64,000 nucleotides of DNA from Limnanthes douglasii subsp. nivea (Eukaryota > Streptophyta > Magnoliopsida > Brassicales > Limnanthaceae), in NCBI GenBank assembly GCA_036936605.1, contig JAUPFV010000002.1, forward strand, positions 126,340,376 through 126,404,375. The letters run 5' to 3'. Shown here in pieces: positions 1-12,320 of this stretch. A program made the position numbers and the translations under genes. Numbering within the stretch: the stretch's first letter is position 1; each line of letters begins with the position of its first letter. The notes beneath the pieces were generated by a model. That model did no database searches. It was not told the origin of the DNA and saw only the letters and a program-made list of their open reading frames with translations.

Positions 1-87
1 AGGTTTTATCCTTTATATAATATTTTGGCTTATATATTCTTGTTGATTGATTCATATATTTTAGACCTAATTTCTTATATAAAAAAA

Positions 88-262
88 TTGAATATTAGTT
101 TATCATGTCTAAAAGATTCGACATTAGTTGGTCACAGTTAAAAGTTCTGATATTAGTTGGTCACAATTGAATTGTTGTATCATTAGTTTCTCAAGTATAA
201 AGGCTCCAACATTGGTTGGTCACAACTACAGGTTCCAACATTAGTTAGTCATATTCGAAGTG
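88..262. repeat. Tandem repeat, ~29-30 bp unit, about 6 copies
   Basis: Six imperfect units share the core ACATTAGTTGGTCACA. It recurs near 91, 119, 148, 178, 208 and 237 with substitutions. The array lies just outside the 3' end of the antisense ORF, in the gap between pol and that ORF. Element C has an unrelated 48-bp array at the equivalent place (21001-21385). Tat-lineage elements are known to carry variable tandem arrays in this region. Confidence 0.65.
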
Positions 263-1134
263 TGTTTCACTGACCAACTAAGAAACAATGGTCAAGATCG
301 AAGCCTGTTTCGACGAGCGGTTGGGGACTGATCACCCTCAACTAGGAAGAATTGGACTAAAATATTAATGATTAATAAATTTGTTTAAAGATAAAAGGAA
401 AAAACAATTAATATTGAAATTTCTGAATAAGACTACAAAATGCCATGGCCATCACACACACATTATAAAAAGAGGATAGTACAAAATGTTCTAAAAGGAA
501 TATAATTTAACTACCTCTAGACTCGTTTCCCTCAGATTGACCACAACTTGTGTTACCTTATCCTTAGAAACCCTGGCCATATGATCTTCCTCGGAGCTTC
601 CAAATTTGGAGTCATTCTCTTTATTACCATTCCTAGAGGTGTTATCTTTCCCCTTCGTATCTAGTCTGCTTTCCAGCTCATGTATGAATAAAAGGTCGCG
701 AAATTGTTCTCAAGCATGTACAAAGGGCCAAAAATAATCGAGACTAAGATTTGGGAACATTTTATGAAAGTTAATAATGAACTCGGATTTATTTTTATTG
801 TCATGTGCATTCATAGAGCATAAGAATTACCCAAAATATGCATTGACCATATCCTCTTGGTCCTCTGAAGCTTTAATTTTTAATGCAGATAGATCCTCAT
901 CGACTTTTTTATATCATTTTTATTCTTATGTAGCATATTATACAAGGGTTGTATTTGAAAGTTATGGTCATTTTCTTCATCTTTTAGTTTCGAGCTTCCT
1001 CTTGCGAGGAGGCCTTTAGCTCAGAAATCTGGTTTCATGGGCGGATTTTTGCTTCCGAAGCTTTTTTCAGCATGTGAGCCTCGACTTTTTAGATTTTGCG
1101 CATGATTCACTTGCTCCTCGGATGTTTTCTTATG

Positions 1135-1485
1135 TGTTATAAAATACTATGCAATTATCATAAAAATGGCTCAAGCACAAAATATATACGAAGGAAAGAT
1201 TTAAATGAAACACATGAGTTAACGTGGTTCGACATTTGTCTACATCCACGGGCGCCGCCAGAGAAAGAGTTTCACTATGATAGAAAAGGTTACAGATTTC
1301 AGATTGTATTTTGTGTCGCCCTAGTAATCTATTTATAGGGAATTAATAGACTTACTAGACTATGGGCCTAATGGGCTCATACCAAAAGACTAACTCAAGT
1401 GATTGGACAATATCACTATTAGAACACAAAACTGTACTGCCGGACACAATACACTGTCAAGGCACTATTCGACTCATTCACAACG
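1135..1485 (-). repeat. 3' LTR of copia 1
   Basis: A direct repeat of 4676-5025, one base longer because of a single C insertion. On the minus strand it should begin TGTTG, but the outermost base is mutated (CGTTG). It ends ATAACA at 1135. A TATAAATAG box reads on the minus strand at 1329-1337. The short purine tract AAGGGAAAG just inside the LTR (1486-1498, minus) fits a polypurine tract. Confidence 0.9.
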
Positions 1486-1568
1486 AATCTTTCCCTTGAG
1501 GCGAATATCCTTTCTTCACTATCAACAAAGAATCTTCTCTTCTGAGTCACCAAATTCCCTTAAGGCAT

Positions 1569-4500
1569 TCACTCTATACTGCGAACACCGATCCAGTTTA
1601 GGCACTCGCTAAACTTTCGAACTGATACTGCTTTGGTTATTATATCTGCTGGATTATCGTGTGTAGACACTTTCTTCACATAACCAATTCCCTTTGATAT
1701 TATATCACGAATAAAATGATACCTGACCTCTATGTGCTTTGTACGCTGATGGTACATTTAGTTCCATGTAATGTGTATGGCGCTTTGACTGTCACAAAGC
1801 ACTTTTGTAGTAGTCCTATCCAAGCTCAAATCTGCCATCAAACCTTGCAACCATATTGCCTCTTTAACTGCTTCTGTTACCGCCATGTACTCTGCCTCTG
1901 TTGTAGACAAAGCTACAGTAGCTTGCAACTGTGCTTTCCAACTGATCGCACTCCCAGCTAGAGTAAATACATATCCTGTCAGAGATCTTCTTTTATCCAT
2001 ATCACCTGCAAAATCGGAATCAACTAAACCAACCAATGATCCTGCAACATCATTCAGCGATTCACCAATATTGGTCTTGTTAAAATTGAAGCCAACATTC
2101 ACAGTATTCTTCTGAAGAGATTCAATCTCTTCCCCCATAGAACCAATCCATCGATCTGCCTCTGAACTAGCTATAGCTTCTCTGTAGCTACTAGGTTCCT
2201 GCATCTCAACTTCTTCTGGAACGACACAGCATATGCAACTAGATTTGCATACCTTTTTGGAAGTCTAGTATCTCTTCTTTCTCTGCCCAATGCTATGCTA
2301 TAAGGTTTTTCTTCTGGTTCGGGCGCATCATCGTCACTATCATCCGATGCTGACGCTTCACCTCCTGATTCTGGATCCACCTCAGAACCACTTGAATTAT
2401 TAGACTTACTAGGAACTGATTCTACTTCAAGCTCCACCTGTTTACTCACAACCGATCCTGATTCGACCATTTCTCCTACTTCCTTCTGACTGTCTATCGA
2501 AGCAAACTAATTAAAAGTAACGTCCCTACTGATGAGAAAACTTGGAGACTTTGGATAGGTACACCATAACCTATATCCCTTCACTCCAGTAACATATCCT
2601 AGAAATATGCATCTATTTTCCCTCGGCTCAAGCTTACCATCTCTCACATGAGCATACACAGGACAACCGAACACCCTCAAATGTTCATAATCAGCCGACG
2701 ATCCAGACCAAATCTCAAAAGGAGTTTTAAAATCAATAGTCGTTGATGGAGACCGATTCACCAAGTAACACGCTGTATGGATAGCTTCAGCCCAAAAATC
2801 CTTTCCCACACTGGAATGAGAGAGCATACTTCGTGCCTTGTCACAAAGCGTTCTGTTTATTCTTTCTGCGACTTCATTCTGTTGTGGTGTTCTAGAACAA
2901 GTGCGATAGCGCACTATTCCCTCAGCTTCGCAAAACTCGTTGAACTCACGACTGCAATATTCTAACCCATTATCTGTCCTAAGACGCTTAATTTTTCTTC
3001 ATGTTTGCTTCTCAATCATCGTCTTCCATTTGACAAAGGTTGAATATACTTCATCTTTCGTTTTCAGAAAGTAAACCCACACCATCCTTGAATAATCATC
3101 GATCAAATTCATGTATTATCTGGCTCCGCTCTTGGATTGAATTCTGTTTGGACCCCAAAGATCTGAGTGAATGTAATCCACTGTGCCTTTAGTCTTTCTT
3201 ATAGCCGATTTGCTGAATTTGACTCTAATTTGTTTACCAAACACACAGTGCTCACAAAATCCCAATGATTCTGCTTTATACCCTTTCAACAAATCTCTCT
3301 TTCCCAAAACAGCTAATCCTCTGTCACTCATGTGACCAAGACGCCAATGCCACAACTTATATTGATCCTTCCTACTTTGGCTATTACTTCCTGATGATGC
3401 TACTGCAGCATCGCCCATAACAACACTCCCCTGGAGAATGTAAAGACCCTTCTGCAAACTGCCTTTCATGCATACCATTGAGCCTTTTGTCACTTTGATT
3501 ACACCATTTTATAGCATGGTACTTGTAATCCTGAGAGTCTAGACTCCCAAGAGAAATCAGGTTTCTTTTTAGCCCAGGAACATACCAGCACGTCAAGATT
3601 CTAACAACCACGTCAAACATTTTGATTCTGACGTTACCAATACCACCAACAGTCAACGAATGATTGTTCCCTAAATAGACAGTTCCCTACATTGACTTGT
3701 ATGTATCAAACCACTGCTTGAACTGACACATGTGATATGTAGCGCCAGTATCAAGTACCCAAGAGTTTTTCCCAAATTCTGAACTCACGGACAATACATC
3801 TCCTTTACCACTGTTTTCACTATCGTCGGAATCGTTCACACCTTCAACAACGCTTGCTGCATTTTCCTTTTGATTTCCCTTTTTACCATTCAGTTTCGGA
3901 CAATCTCTCCTATAATGACCCTGCTCACCGCATTCATAACAGTTTGAGTGCTTCACCCTTGACTTGGACCTCTAGTTCTTCCTTCTTAAAGAACTCGCTT
4001 TTCTTTTAGATCTTCTCCTAGTCATAAGACCTTCCCCTTCATCTTGATTGTCTGGCTGCAACTGCCTCATCTCTTTTGATTTCAGTGCCCCTTTGACATC
4101 TGCTAGCGATAACTTATCCTTACCATACATAATGGTATCTACGAAGTTTTCATAGGGAGCTGGTAACGATCTCAATACAAACAAAGCTTGATCCTCATCC
4201 TCAATATTGATATCTATGTTCTCCAAGTCCATTATAATTGATTTAAAATTATCTAGGTGCTCTGTTATGGACATACCTTCTTTCAATCTGAAATCATATA
4301 AACGTTTCTTCAAGTATAATCGGTTTACTACTGATTTCTCTGAGTAAAGATCTCCTAGCTTTTTCCATGTGCACGCAGCAGTCTTCTCAGCACTAATCTC
4401 CCGAAGTACATTGTCTTTCACACTCATTAAAATCCAGCACAAAGCCCTTTCTTGAAGATCTTGTTTCTCCTCTTCTTTTATCTCTTATGGTAACTTATTC

Positions 4501-4619
4501 TCCACAACCTTCCACAGCCCTTGCAGTACCAATGAAGATTTCAGTTTAATCTTCCACAACGCAAAGCCGGATCCCCCATCAAATTTTTCAATCATGTATT
4601 TTATTGCTGTAGACGCCAT
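1569..4619 (-). pseudogene. Copia 1 gag-pol remnant lacking reverse transcriptase
   Basis: The gag ATG is at 4617-4619. Gag (to 3972) has one in-frame stop near 4483 and the usual LYLKKRLYDFRL motif. Next come a CCHC knuckle (CYECGEQGHYRRDC), the protease motif WVLDTGATYHM, the integrase zinc finger (HWRLGHMS... CEHCVFGKQ) and the QQNEVAERINR integrase motif at about 2507-2914. The frame then reaches EEIESLQKN near 2106 and passes directly into the connection/RNase H segment ([17 protein letters not shown]...STTEAEYMA). The segment with the YVDD box is gone; by comparison with the intact copia at 53080-57600 about 0.9 kb is missing. A frameshift near 2215 and an in-frame TAA at 1758-1760, where Gln is expected, also break the frame. 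Confidence 0.9.
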
Positions 4620-4658
4620 TGTGAAACCCTAATTACAAAAGCCCTAATTTCACCACGT

Positions 4659-4671
4659 GGCTCTAATACCA
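4659..4671 (-). other. Primer-binding site, initiator-Met tRNA type
   Basis: The minus strand reads TGGTATTAGAGCC four bases inside the 5' LTR. This is one mismatch from the usual copia PBS TGGTATCAGAGCC, complementary to the 3' end of initiator methionine tRNA. Confidence 0.85.
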
Positions 4672-4675
4672 AATT

Positions 4676-5025
4676 TGTTATAAAATACTATACAATTATC
4701 AAAAAAATGGCTCAAACACAAAATATATACGAAGGAAAGATTTAAATGAAACACGTGATTTAACGTGGTTCGACAATTGTCTACGTCCACGGGCGCCGCG
4801 AGAGAAAGAGTTTCACTATGATAGAAAAGGTTACAGATTTCAGATTGTGTTTTGTGTCGCCTAGTAATCTATTTATAGGGAATTAATAGACTTACTAGAC
4901 TATGGGCCTAATGGGCTCATACCAAAAGACTAACTCAAGTGATTGGACATTATCACTATCACAACACAAAACTGTACTATAGGACACAATACACTGTCAA
5001 GGCACTATTCGACTCATTCACAACA
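4676..5025 (-). repeat. 5' LTR of copia 1
   Basis: 350 bp, TG...CA on the minus strand, matching 1135-1485. It is followed on the minus strand by the primer-binding site at 4659-4671 and flanked on its outer side by TTATG. Confidence 0.9.
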
Positions 5026-7708
5026 TTATGAAGCTCATATTATTGTAGAAGGAGGGAATAGTTTCCTTATACTTTGCTACTTATTTTTCCAATTTTGCAA
5101 TAGATTGGATGCAATCAAGTAGAGAAAGAGCATGATTGTCCCCTTCCGCAACCTGGAAGGGCGGAGCTTCAACAAAACTATCCGGATTTTGAGAGTTTTC
5201 TCTTAGGTTTTATATTACCTATTTATTCACACTGCATACTTGACTTTTAGCTTCACTTTCTTTTTCATCTGCTTCCGAAAAATAAGATGAATGATTATCA
5301 GGTGTTTGAGTAGTGTACTGCTCAAACATAAAACATTTACGAGTTTTTCTTCATCTTCTTGTTCTTTTTACTAATTGGTTTTTTCCTCATGTGATCCTAT
5401 GATGCGCTTGACGTTTTCTTCCTTTTCAGGGTCGAAGATTCTTCATGTATTTGGCTCACTGCAGCCTCAATAACTTTTTTACTGGTTCATCTGATTGCTT
5501 TACCTTCGTGACACCAGTAGTTAAAGTTTTTTGTTCACAAACAACTAGCATAATATTTCTTCTCCCTCTGGCTTGGAGCCATATTCATAGTTGGAAGATA
5601 TGCTCTAACATTGTATCTTCTATTCGATTAAGGATTACCGATGCACGCTATAATGTCGTGAATTTTTTCCATGATAAATTAAACTTCGATTGAGTTCGAC
5701 ATAAGTGACTCCAAACTAGGTTTTTTGTGTGAAGCAGTTATATAACTCGTTCGACCATTTCTCTTCAGCACTTGTGTAACGTTTTGAAAGTCTCTTTGAC
5801 ATCTTTCATATGCTAATTTTGAGACTTGGGTCAAGTATTAACGGTTAGAATTAACTAAAGTTCTAATCGGAAACAAGCAGAAATTACATAGGTTTTGCCG
5901 CTCCTTCAACGGTCTACTTCGGATTTCTCTTCGGCAGGTCTTATGCCAATCTTCAAGATAATATTCATAATAAAAGAAGTGGTGCTTCCAAAACATTTTA
6001 GCCTTTTGAAGATCACTTAATACCTTATATTGTTGCCCTAGAGTAATACGGGACCCGATGAATTATTGATAGCCCTTTGATCACTACAAATTGCTCTATT
6101 GATATCTTGATGCCATGGTACACGACATAAAATTAAGCTAAATATTCAAGCTAGCTTGATTTGGACACAAGCCAACCAGCTAGTAGCGAACAGCTTATGG
6201 GTCCGGCAATAACCTGAGCCTCCGTGTAGGAGTAGACAACCACTTCTTTTTATGTATAGTCAAGTGGTGTGTCTCGAGGCTTTGGTAGCCATATTTCCAC
6301 CTCCGATTCCCTTTTTTTTTTTTTAAGCTCACTTTCCTCTTTTCTGAATAGTAATTATACGCGATCGTAAAAAAATCAATTTTTATTCTTAACATTTTGA
6401 AAATTTATCCCAAAGCACTCGGCTACTAAATGGGGTAATTCAACATCTATTCCTTTGCTTTAATACCTTTTCCCATTGATGTCTTCATTTCATTTTTCTT
6501 TGGGATATATGCTTCCCTCTCGGCATCACCTCCTAATTGATATAACACACCATTTAGTTTCACATCAGTAAGCTTATATGCGTCGTTAACCAACCGCATC
6601 AAGTTATGTGCAGAGTTTAGAAATCTAATTTGAGACCCCTCCGTCTGTGTCACTTGAGGGGATACAAAACTTACAATAACATCAACATCGCCCCTAGTCG
6701 ATTGCTCTGGGATGAATCTAAGACAGCTCGAATATGTTTAGAATGTTCTGTCTTCTTTGCATGATGATTAGAAGCATGTTTTATTTTTATCAAAGTTGTT
6801 GCAGATTTCTTCCCAAGCGATCTGTCTTCAGTATCCGAACACCACATTACAATTAAGTGTGATATTTTTATATCGCTAGTAACTTCATGTGACAGGGTTA
6901 GCCTAGGACAATGCAGTTTCTCCCTTGAAGGTTGAGCGATAGAGGATAGTAGATCAGCCGATATGAGGTGCGTATCATAAGGAAACTTGATTACATAGTA
7001 AAAGGTTTGAACGATAAGTTGGGTTATTTTCATTTTTGGAAGACCAACAGAACTACTAGATTCCGGTTTGGCTTTATCTGGGAAGCATAACGAATCGGTT
7101 AGGTGAAATGAAATATTAGACTCTGAAGTTGAGGCTTATACTGTTTCCAAAGAAATATTTTGTGGTGACTATCAGACTGAAAACAAATGGTTTTATGGTG
7201 GCTAAAGTTTGGATATTATCTCTCTATCTCAAGAAATAATAAAAAGTGAAAGAAATGGTGGGAGGTGGGGCGTATTTGTAGAGGGAGATATAAAATCCTA
7301 ACAACTTATTTTCGCAGGCCCAGTGAATGTAAGCTTGGTTAAGTAGAAACGTCTCCTCTAACGGGTGTTTGTGTAGGGATATGGAATTGTTTCCGAAAAT
7401 AAATCATGATTTTCCACTCATAAAGTAGGTCATGGGATCGAATTCCTCTATGAAACATGAACCAAAGTGGAATAACACGTAGCAATATTCGGGTAAATGG
7501 TGACTATGAGTAAGTAAGGTTATTCGAGACAACTATTAGTCTCTAAATTCCAGAGCATATGAGCAGTTAGGTCTGAAGCAATCCCATGATTAGTCAAAGC
7601 TAACAATCTAGGAGTTTTTCGGATCAATCAATGTTTGTATGATGTAATCTAAAGTGGTTCCAATTTTGAGTCCTTCTGAAGTATCTTCACAAGGATTATG
7701 AAGGCTAG

Positions 7709-8065
7709 TGATGAAAACCTAATTGTCCGACCCTTGACTAAGATTAATAATCTACTAGACCATAATTTCTTTTCTTGTACCAATGTAATAAATATATAAT
7801 AATATACGAATTTCAAATAATAAAGTATTATTACGGGTTTAGGTTTAATGGACTTAGTTATCTAAATGGCGAATTAACCATGTAAGCTCATTTGGTCTCA
7901 AATCACCTGTATAAAAATTGTTTTAGGCTTTAAAATAATATAAATATGTATTTCATCAATAAATTTTATCATACCTTCTCTTTTTACATTTAATACACAA
8001 TCACTTCAATTATCTCTCTAGACACTATCCAAAGTTTATTTGTTATCTTTATTACGAAAACGTCA
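7709..8065 (+). repeat. 3' LTR of element A
   Basis: Begins TGATGAAAACC directly after a purine-rich tract. Its partner is the diverged copy at 29340-29703, not a second LTR in the window. The right end (CGTCA at 8065) is an estimate, because homology between the two copies continues into the flanking copia sequence. Confidence 0.55.
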
Positions 8066-9300
8066 TTTGGAAATCACTGAAACTAGCAGAGATAGCCTCC
8101 ATAAGAACATTTGATTCTTGAAAGACCCTTAGTCTGTCATATCCACCCTTATAAAACTCTTCCTTATCAAACATACATGTAGGCATAAGTTTACATTAAA
8201 GCGTATTAAATAGCTTAAATATAATACTTCACAATATAACACACATAATTACCCAAAATGATCTTACTACCTTTAAACAGTTCTAGATTTTATAACCAAA
8301 ATTTGTTAGAATTTATATGGAGAAATTGAGAACCCACTTATTAATTTTCCCGTAAGAAGAAGGCACTAAACCATCAAAATATTTATACTCATTCAGAACC
8401 ATCCGAATACAACTTCGGCTTTTAGAAACGTATATGCCTTCCTCCCCTCGAGGAAATTATTAATGATATAGCTCTACCTATAGGAGTACCAATATTTATT
8501 ACTAGAAGAAACATATATTTTTTATTGAATTTATCCACCCATGCATTCCACTCACACTTAGTACAACATCTTCATAATCACTTATTAGAACCACCTTCTT
8601 TTGAATAACCTTCAGGTTCGAATAACTCTTAACTTCGGCAAGCGTGATAGACTATTTTCCATAAAGCACGATGTCAATACAATGCTCATACACTTCCAAC
8701 AAAAGCTCAAGAGGATTACTTCTTGTCCTCATACTTTACCTTGACCCCAATCATATTCAAGTCAAGACTTATTCTCATGAAATTGTTCAAGTTTTGTTCA
8801 GATTTCCTTGGTACCATCCATCCACATTTTATAAAGCTTTCTTTTAAGGTATAACTTGTTTGCCAATGATTTCTTAATCTAGATCGCTTCCAGGTTCTTC
8901 CGAATTCCCATGGCGAAATAGTTTTGAGATACATTTAAAAACATCTCAACCTGTATGCACAAGATCGTCATGGACCTGAAACAATATTTAAACATCAATA
9001 TTCTTTCTTCTCTTCTCTTCAATGGTAGGAGACGGTCATATTTTTACAAAGAATACCTTAAAATTAATTATATAGATATTAAAATTATTATCTCGTGTAA
9101 ATTTCGTTAGGTTAAATTTAATAAAAGATCGTAATTATGTATGCAATTAATTTTACTTAAGATCCTTGATATTTATCCGTCTATTTTCTATTATTCACCG
9201 AAACTAAATATTTATGTCAGATCTTCATGTTCACCTAACACTTGTTAGAGAAATAAAAAATATCATAACCAATGTTGACCTAGACCTAACAAATGTTTAC
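8066..9300 (-). pseudogene. Copia G fragment: gag to pre-integrase, degenerate
   Basis: Minus-strand copia coding remnant truncated by element A. The clearest part is 8716-8934, whose translation carries the copia gag signature NLNNFMRISLDLNMIGVKV preceded by a TSYTLKESFIK segment equivalent to LYLKKRLY. Farther left, weaker matches suggest the protease/pre-integrase region (FYKGGYDRLRVFQESNVL near 8090-8150). Many stops and frameshifts are present. The rest of the element would lie left of A, outside the window. The same fragment recurs at 29704-30890. Confidence 0.55.
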
Positions 9301-9828
9301 CATATACGGGTATTTCTTTGTCTTTTGGTGTTTGCTTTTATATTCATAAGCTATTAGTTGTAGGTCGGATTGATTGTTGATGCTTATTTATGCGTATCAG
9401 GTATGGCACATCTCGTGAGTCATTTTGCTGAGCCAAGATATCCCAAATATGCTCAATCTGTTTTTGAAGTTGAATTACATATGATAATATTTTTTATTAT
9501 ATATGAGTAGTCGTGTTAATTACCAGTTATTTTAACTACCTATATTGTATTATCACTATAATATGTTATGTAAACTCATCTTAGTTTTCTTTTCTATTAC
9601 CTTATTGTTTGGTATATTCTTCTCATTGTTTTAAAAGATTCTTATATTTAAACTTAAGTATTATGAGTAGGCTACTGAAATTCAGTGTCTAAGTTTTCAA
9701 CCGAAATTGTGATTGTTTGGTGGTTCTATTATTTCTATTATACGCATCATTATATGATATTCTTACACATTTAATATTTCTTTAACATATTATTAGTGAA
9801 ATTGATGTCACTTGTTGATCAGCGACTG
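9301..9828. other. AT-rich sequence without recognisable features
   Basis: Sequence between the copia G remnant and element C. No open frame, repeat or RNA gene recognised. Confidence 0.5.
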
Positions 9829-9833
9829 AATAG

Positions 9834-10206
9834 TGATAAGGGAAGAATTATGCAACTAGAAGACATTGGTAAATTAAGGGTGCAATTTGACATAATGAAA
9901 ATCACTTAGGAACAATTGATAACTATGTAACATAAAATGAAAATTTTGTAATAAATAATAAAATTAAAGAAAAGACCACAATAAGTAATTTGTTAAGCAT
10001 GTGGGACCCAATAATATAAAAGCACACCACCCATTTTGGGGAATGGTGATTGATAAATGATTAGAGAATTATTACCTTTGACCTTCTCTTTATATAATAT
10101 AGAGCTTCTCTCTCTAAACATATATATAACAATTGATATTGCGAATTTTATCCTCCACATATTGTTTTATTCATAAACCTCCTCCAAAATATTTTTGGAA
10201 TGGTCA
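9834..10206 (+). repeat. 5' LTR of element C
   Basis: Begins TGATAAGGGAAG and ends GGAATGGTCA. It matches 25125-25360 but has about 130 extra bases (about 9890-10015) absent from the 3' copy. A TATATAATA box lies at 10091-10099. A degenerate primer site (TTGGCACAG) follows at 10207. Confidence 0.8.
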
Positions 10207-10299
10207 TTGGCACAGTTATTGAGAAACGGCTTCATACCCAGAATCGTTTTCCAAAATCTTTATTGTGATTTTGGAAGAGTTAGTGATGGAAATTCGAGG

Positions 10300-11897
10300 A
10301 AAATTGGAGGTGAATAATGATTTGATGACTCGAAAATAATTTGAGGGGAACCTCATCGAAGTAATGTGGAAATTGAGCAACAACATGACGATGAATATGC
10401 TGGCGCGATATTGGAAGATTCTGTCTTAGTCGCTCGAAAAAAAAATACTTTTAAAAGAAATTGAAAAGTTGAATTCTAAAAGAGACATTGAGATGGCCTA
10501 TCAAAAAAATCCGATTAGAGGTTCGAAGGGAAAATAAAATCGAGAAAGAATAGTTGGATGGTAACCATCAAACTGATAATAAGAAAGACAAATATCGAAG
10601 GCGCGGACGATAACCATCAAATTGAGAAAGAAGAGTTAATGACAACCATCAAATTGATAATAAGAAAGTAAAGCCTAGGTTTCGATATGAATCATCTGAT
10701 TCTCGTGATTATTCACTCTATAATCCGAGTGAATCTTATTCGGAAAGATCTTATCATCTGGAAAAAGTACTAAAAAAATATATTCGAGGAAACATAGAAA
10801 AAACTATAGAATGCTTCGTCGAACTAGGGACTTTAAAGAAACAATACAAGGCTCTGAGGACCATGCTAAGAAAGAACAGGTCATGCATGTTCAAAATCTA
10901 TCGGGGAGTCAAACTTTTAAGTATCGAGTGAGAAACTAATACATGATCCTATCCTAGGAAGGTATTTATACGATGACTAATGAAGGTCTGATAACCAATG
11001 TTTATTGGGTTATTCATAATTTGAGGTATTCTTCTTTGTCGTCGAAAGTACTTTATGGTAACCTACCAAATCATATTGATATTTCAAAATTGTAGAAGGT
11101 TGATGGAACTCAAGATCCTGATAGCCACATTGAACAGTTCAAAAAAATTATGATTAATTTTGATGATGATGATAAGTTACTTTGCATGGCTTCCTTCCAA
11201 ACATTCAAGGGTATTATTTCAAAATGTTATAATCGACTTCCGCAGGGTTATATAAAAAAATTTGATATGTTTTGGAATGTTTTCCGACAATGTTTCGTGG
11301 GAACCAAAACATTTCGAGTTAATGGTGATACTATAATATACTATATGAAAAACATTGGGGAAAGTCTGAAAGATTATACCAATCGTTTTATCAAAGTAAA
11401 ACATGATATGGAATATTGCGAAGACCCCATGGCTTTGGCATCTTTTCGGATGGGACTTATCCCATGGATATTGAAGGATATCGTGGCTGAAAGACGAACA
11501 TTGAAATGTTCTTTGGGGCTTTGTTACATCAATTTGAAAAAATAATACTGGTGGAGGAGACTCACGCTTTGGAAATAGGTTCTTTGCTAGATCTCTTTAT
11601 ACCACCCAGCTTTTTTGAAAAAATGTGCAACCTAAAGCATCAAGTTGGTTTCTTACGAGGCCCAAAGTAAACTAACAAGCATACATTACGCAACAAAGCA
11701 CTAGGCCAATGTACAATAAATGAATTAATCCTTCTCATTTTGCGGAGTTAACCGAGTGTGTAGCAACAATATTCGATAAAATTCGAATTCAAGTACAAGT
11801 TTGGAAGCCTTTCCTTATATAAAATCCAATGGATAATAGAAATAATAGATGTTGTATGTATCATGAAGATATTGGGCATGATGTGAAGGAGTGTGTG
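10300..11897 (+). pseudogene. Gag of element C
   Basis: A Retrotrans_gag-type domain is readable at 11150-11545 (DDDDKLLCMASFQTFKG... FRQCFVGTK... ESLKDYTNRFIKVK), parallel to 36170-36420 in element F. Upstream sequence is lysine/glutamate-rich and broken by stops. A knuckle-like CCMYHEDIGHDVKECVA is encoded at about 11848-11900 and is cut immediately afterwards by element D. The reading frame continues past D at 16743. Confidence 0.7.
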
Positions 11898-11902
11898 GCA
11901 TT

Positions 11903-12320
11903 CGGTGTGGTTTATTTTTGTATGAGGGTAAGTTTGTAACTTTTGTCGAGAGTTTTGTGGAATTTTGAGAGTATTTAATGTTTGGGTAGAATATAGAGGG
12001 AGAATTGAGTTGCCTGGTTGTATTTAATTTTCATTACCCTCATTTAATGTTGGTGGTTGTGTATTTATACCTTTATACTTGGGCCATATGGGATTTCAGG
12101 TCGTGTTTAATAGATTCGGGTCGAGGTTAAAGACCAATTAGTTCTAAGTAAGTAAATAGGCAGCTTAGTCAAAAGTGATTATGTTTTAAGTACTTTAATT
12201 CTGTTCGGATAGTTCCGTGGATGATAGTTGTCCGAACTGCCCCTGCCGGTGAAATGGACATTGTCCGAATTGTCCCTGTCCTGTTCCCATAAAGTGTGGT
12301 GACAGAATCCGAACTCATCA
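11903..12320 (-). repeat. 3' LTR of element D
   Basis: Direct repeat of 16318-16737 with scattered substitutions. On the minus strand it begins TGATGAGTTCGG; the opposite terminus is mutated (plus-strand CGGTGTGG against TGGTGTGG in the other copy). Confidence 0.88.

Larger units (their letters stand above)
1135..5025 (-). mobile_element. Ty1/copia retrotransposon 1, RT-deleted
   Basis: A complete insertion bounded by a 5-bp target duplication, TTATG at 1130-1134 and 5026-5030. The LTRs of about 350 bp differ at roughly 16 positions by eye (about 95% identical). The element reads on the minus strand: 5' LTR 4676-5025, primer-binding site, gag, zinc knuckle, protease, integrase, RNase H, 3' LTR 1135-1485. 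The polymerase core of reverse transcriptase is missing, and there are stops and frameshifts, so it is non-autonomous and dead. The integrase and RNase H wording ([27 protein letters not shown]) resembles the Tork group; this lineage call is tentative. Confidence 0.93.
491..7033 (-). pseudogene. Antisense additional ORF of element A, decayed and split by a copia insertion
   Basis: Read on the minus strand from about 7033 to a TAG at 491-493, this is a broken copy of the antisense ORF also seen in elements B, C, D and F. Recognisable parts are an upstream frame at 6447-6653 (with LTDVKLNGVLYQLGGDAE), the end of the conserved domain and the W-x-x-x-x-F-Y-Y segment at about 5900-6250, and an acidic tail at 491-660 (KENDSKFGSSEEDHMARVS). 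A GT...AG interval at about 5822-5897 lies where D and F also show a splice-donor-like site. Several stops and frameshifts are present, and the copia at 1135-5025 separates the tail from the rest. Its function is unknown. Confidence 0.6.
1..8065 (+). mobile_element. Tat-type Ty3/gypsy retrotransposon A, 3' part
   Basis: This is the 3' portion of a large gypsy element; its gag-pol would lie left of the window. From left to right I see a short tandem array (88-262), an antisense ORF ending at 491 and starting near 7033, a purine-rich tract ending AAGGCTAG at 7708, and a terminal repeat starting TGATGAAAACC at 7709. The complete elements at 9834 and 34643 have the same order, which is why I call this one Tat-type. 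It is split by a copia element at 1135-5025. On its right it abuts minus-strand copia gag sequence, so A inserted into an older copia. A diverged copy of the same region, including that right junction, lies at 27415-30890. Confidence 0.72.

Noticed and set aside
777..1019. 80-residue plus-strand frame
   Set aside because: Antisense to the C-terminal part of the decayed ORF of element A; no independent support.
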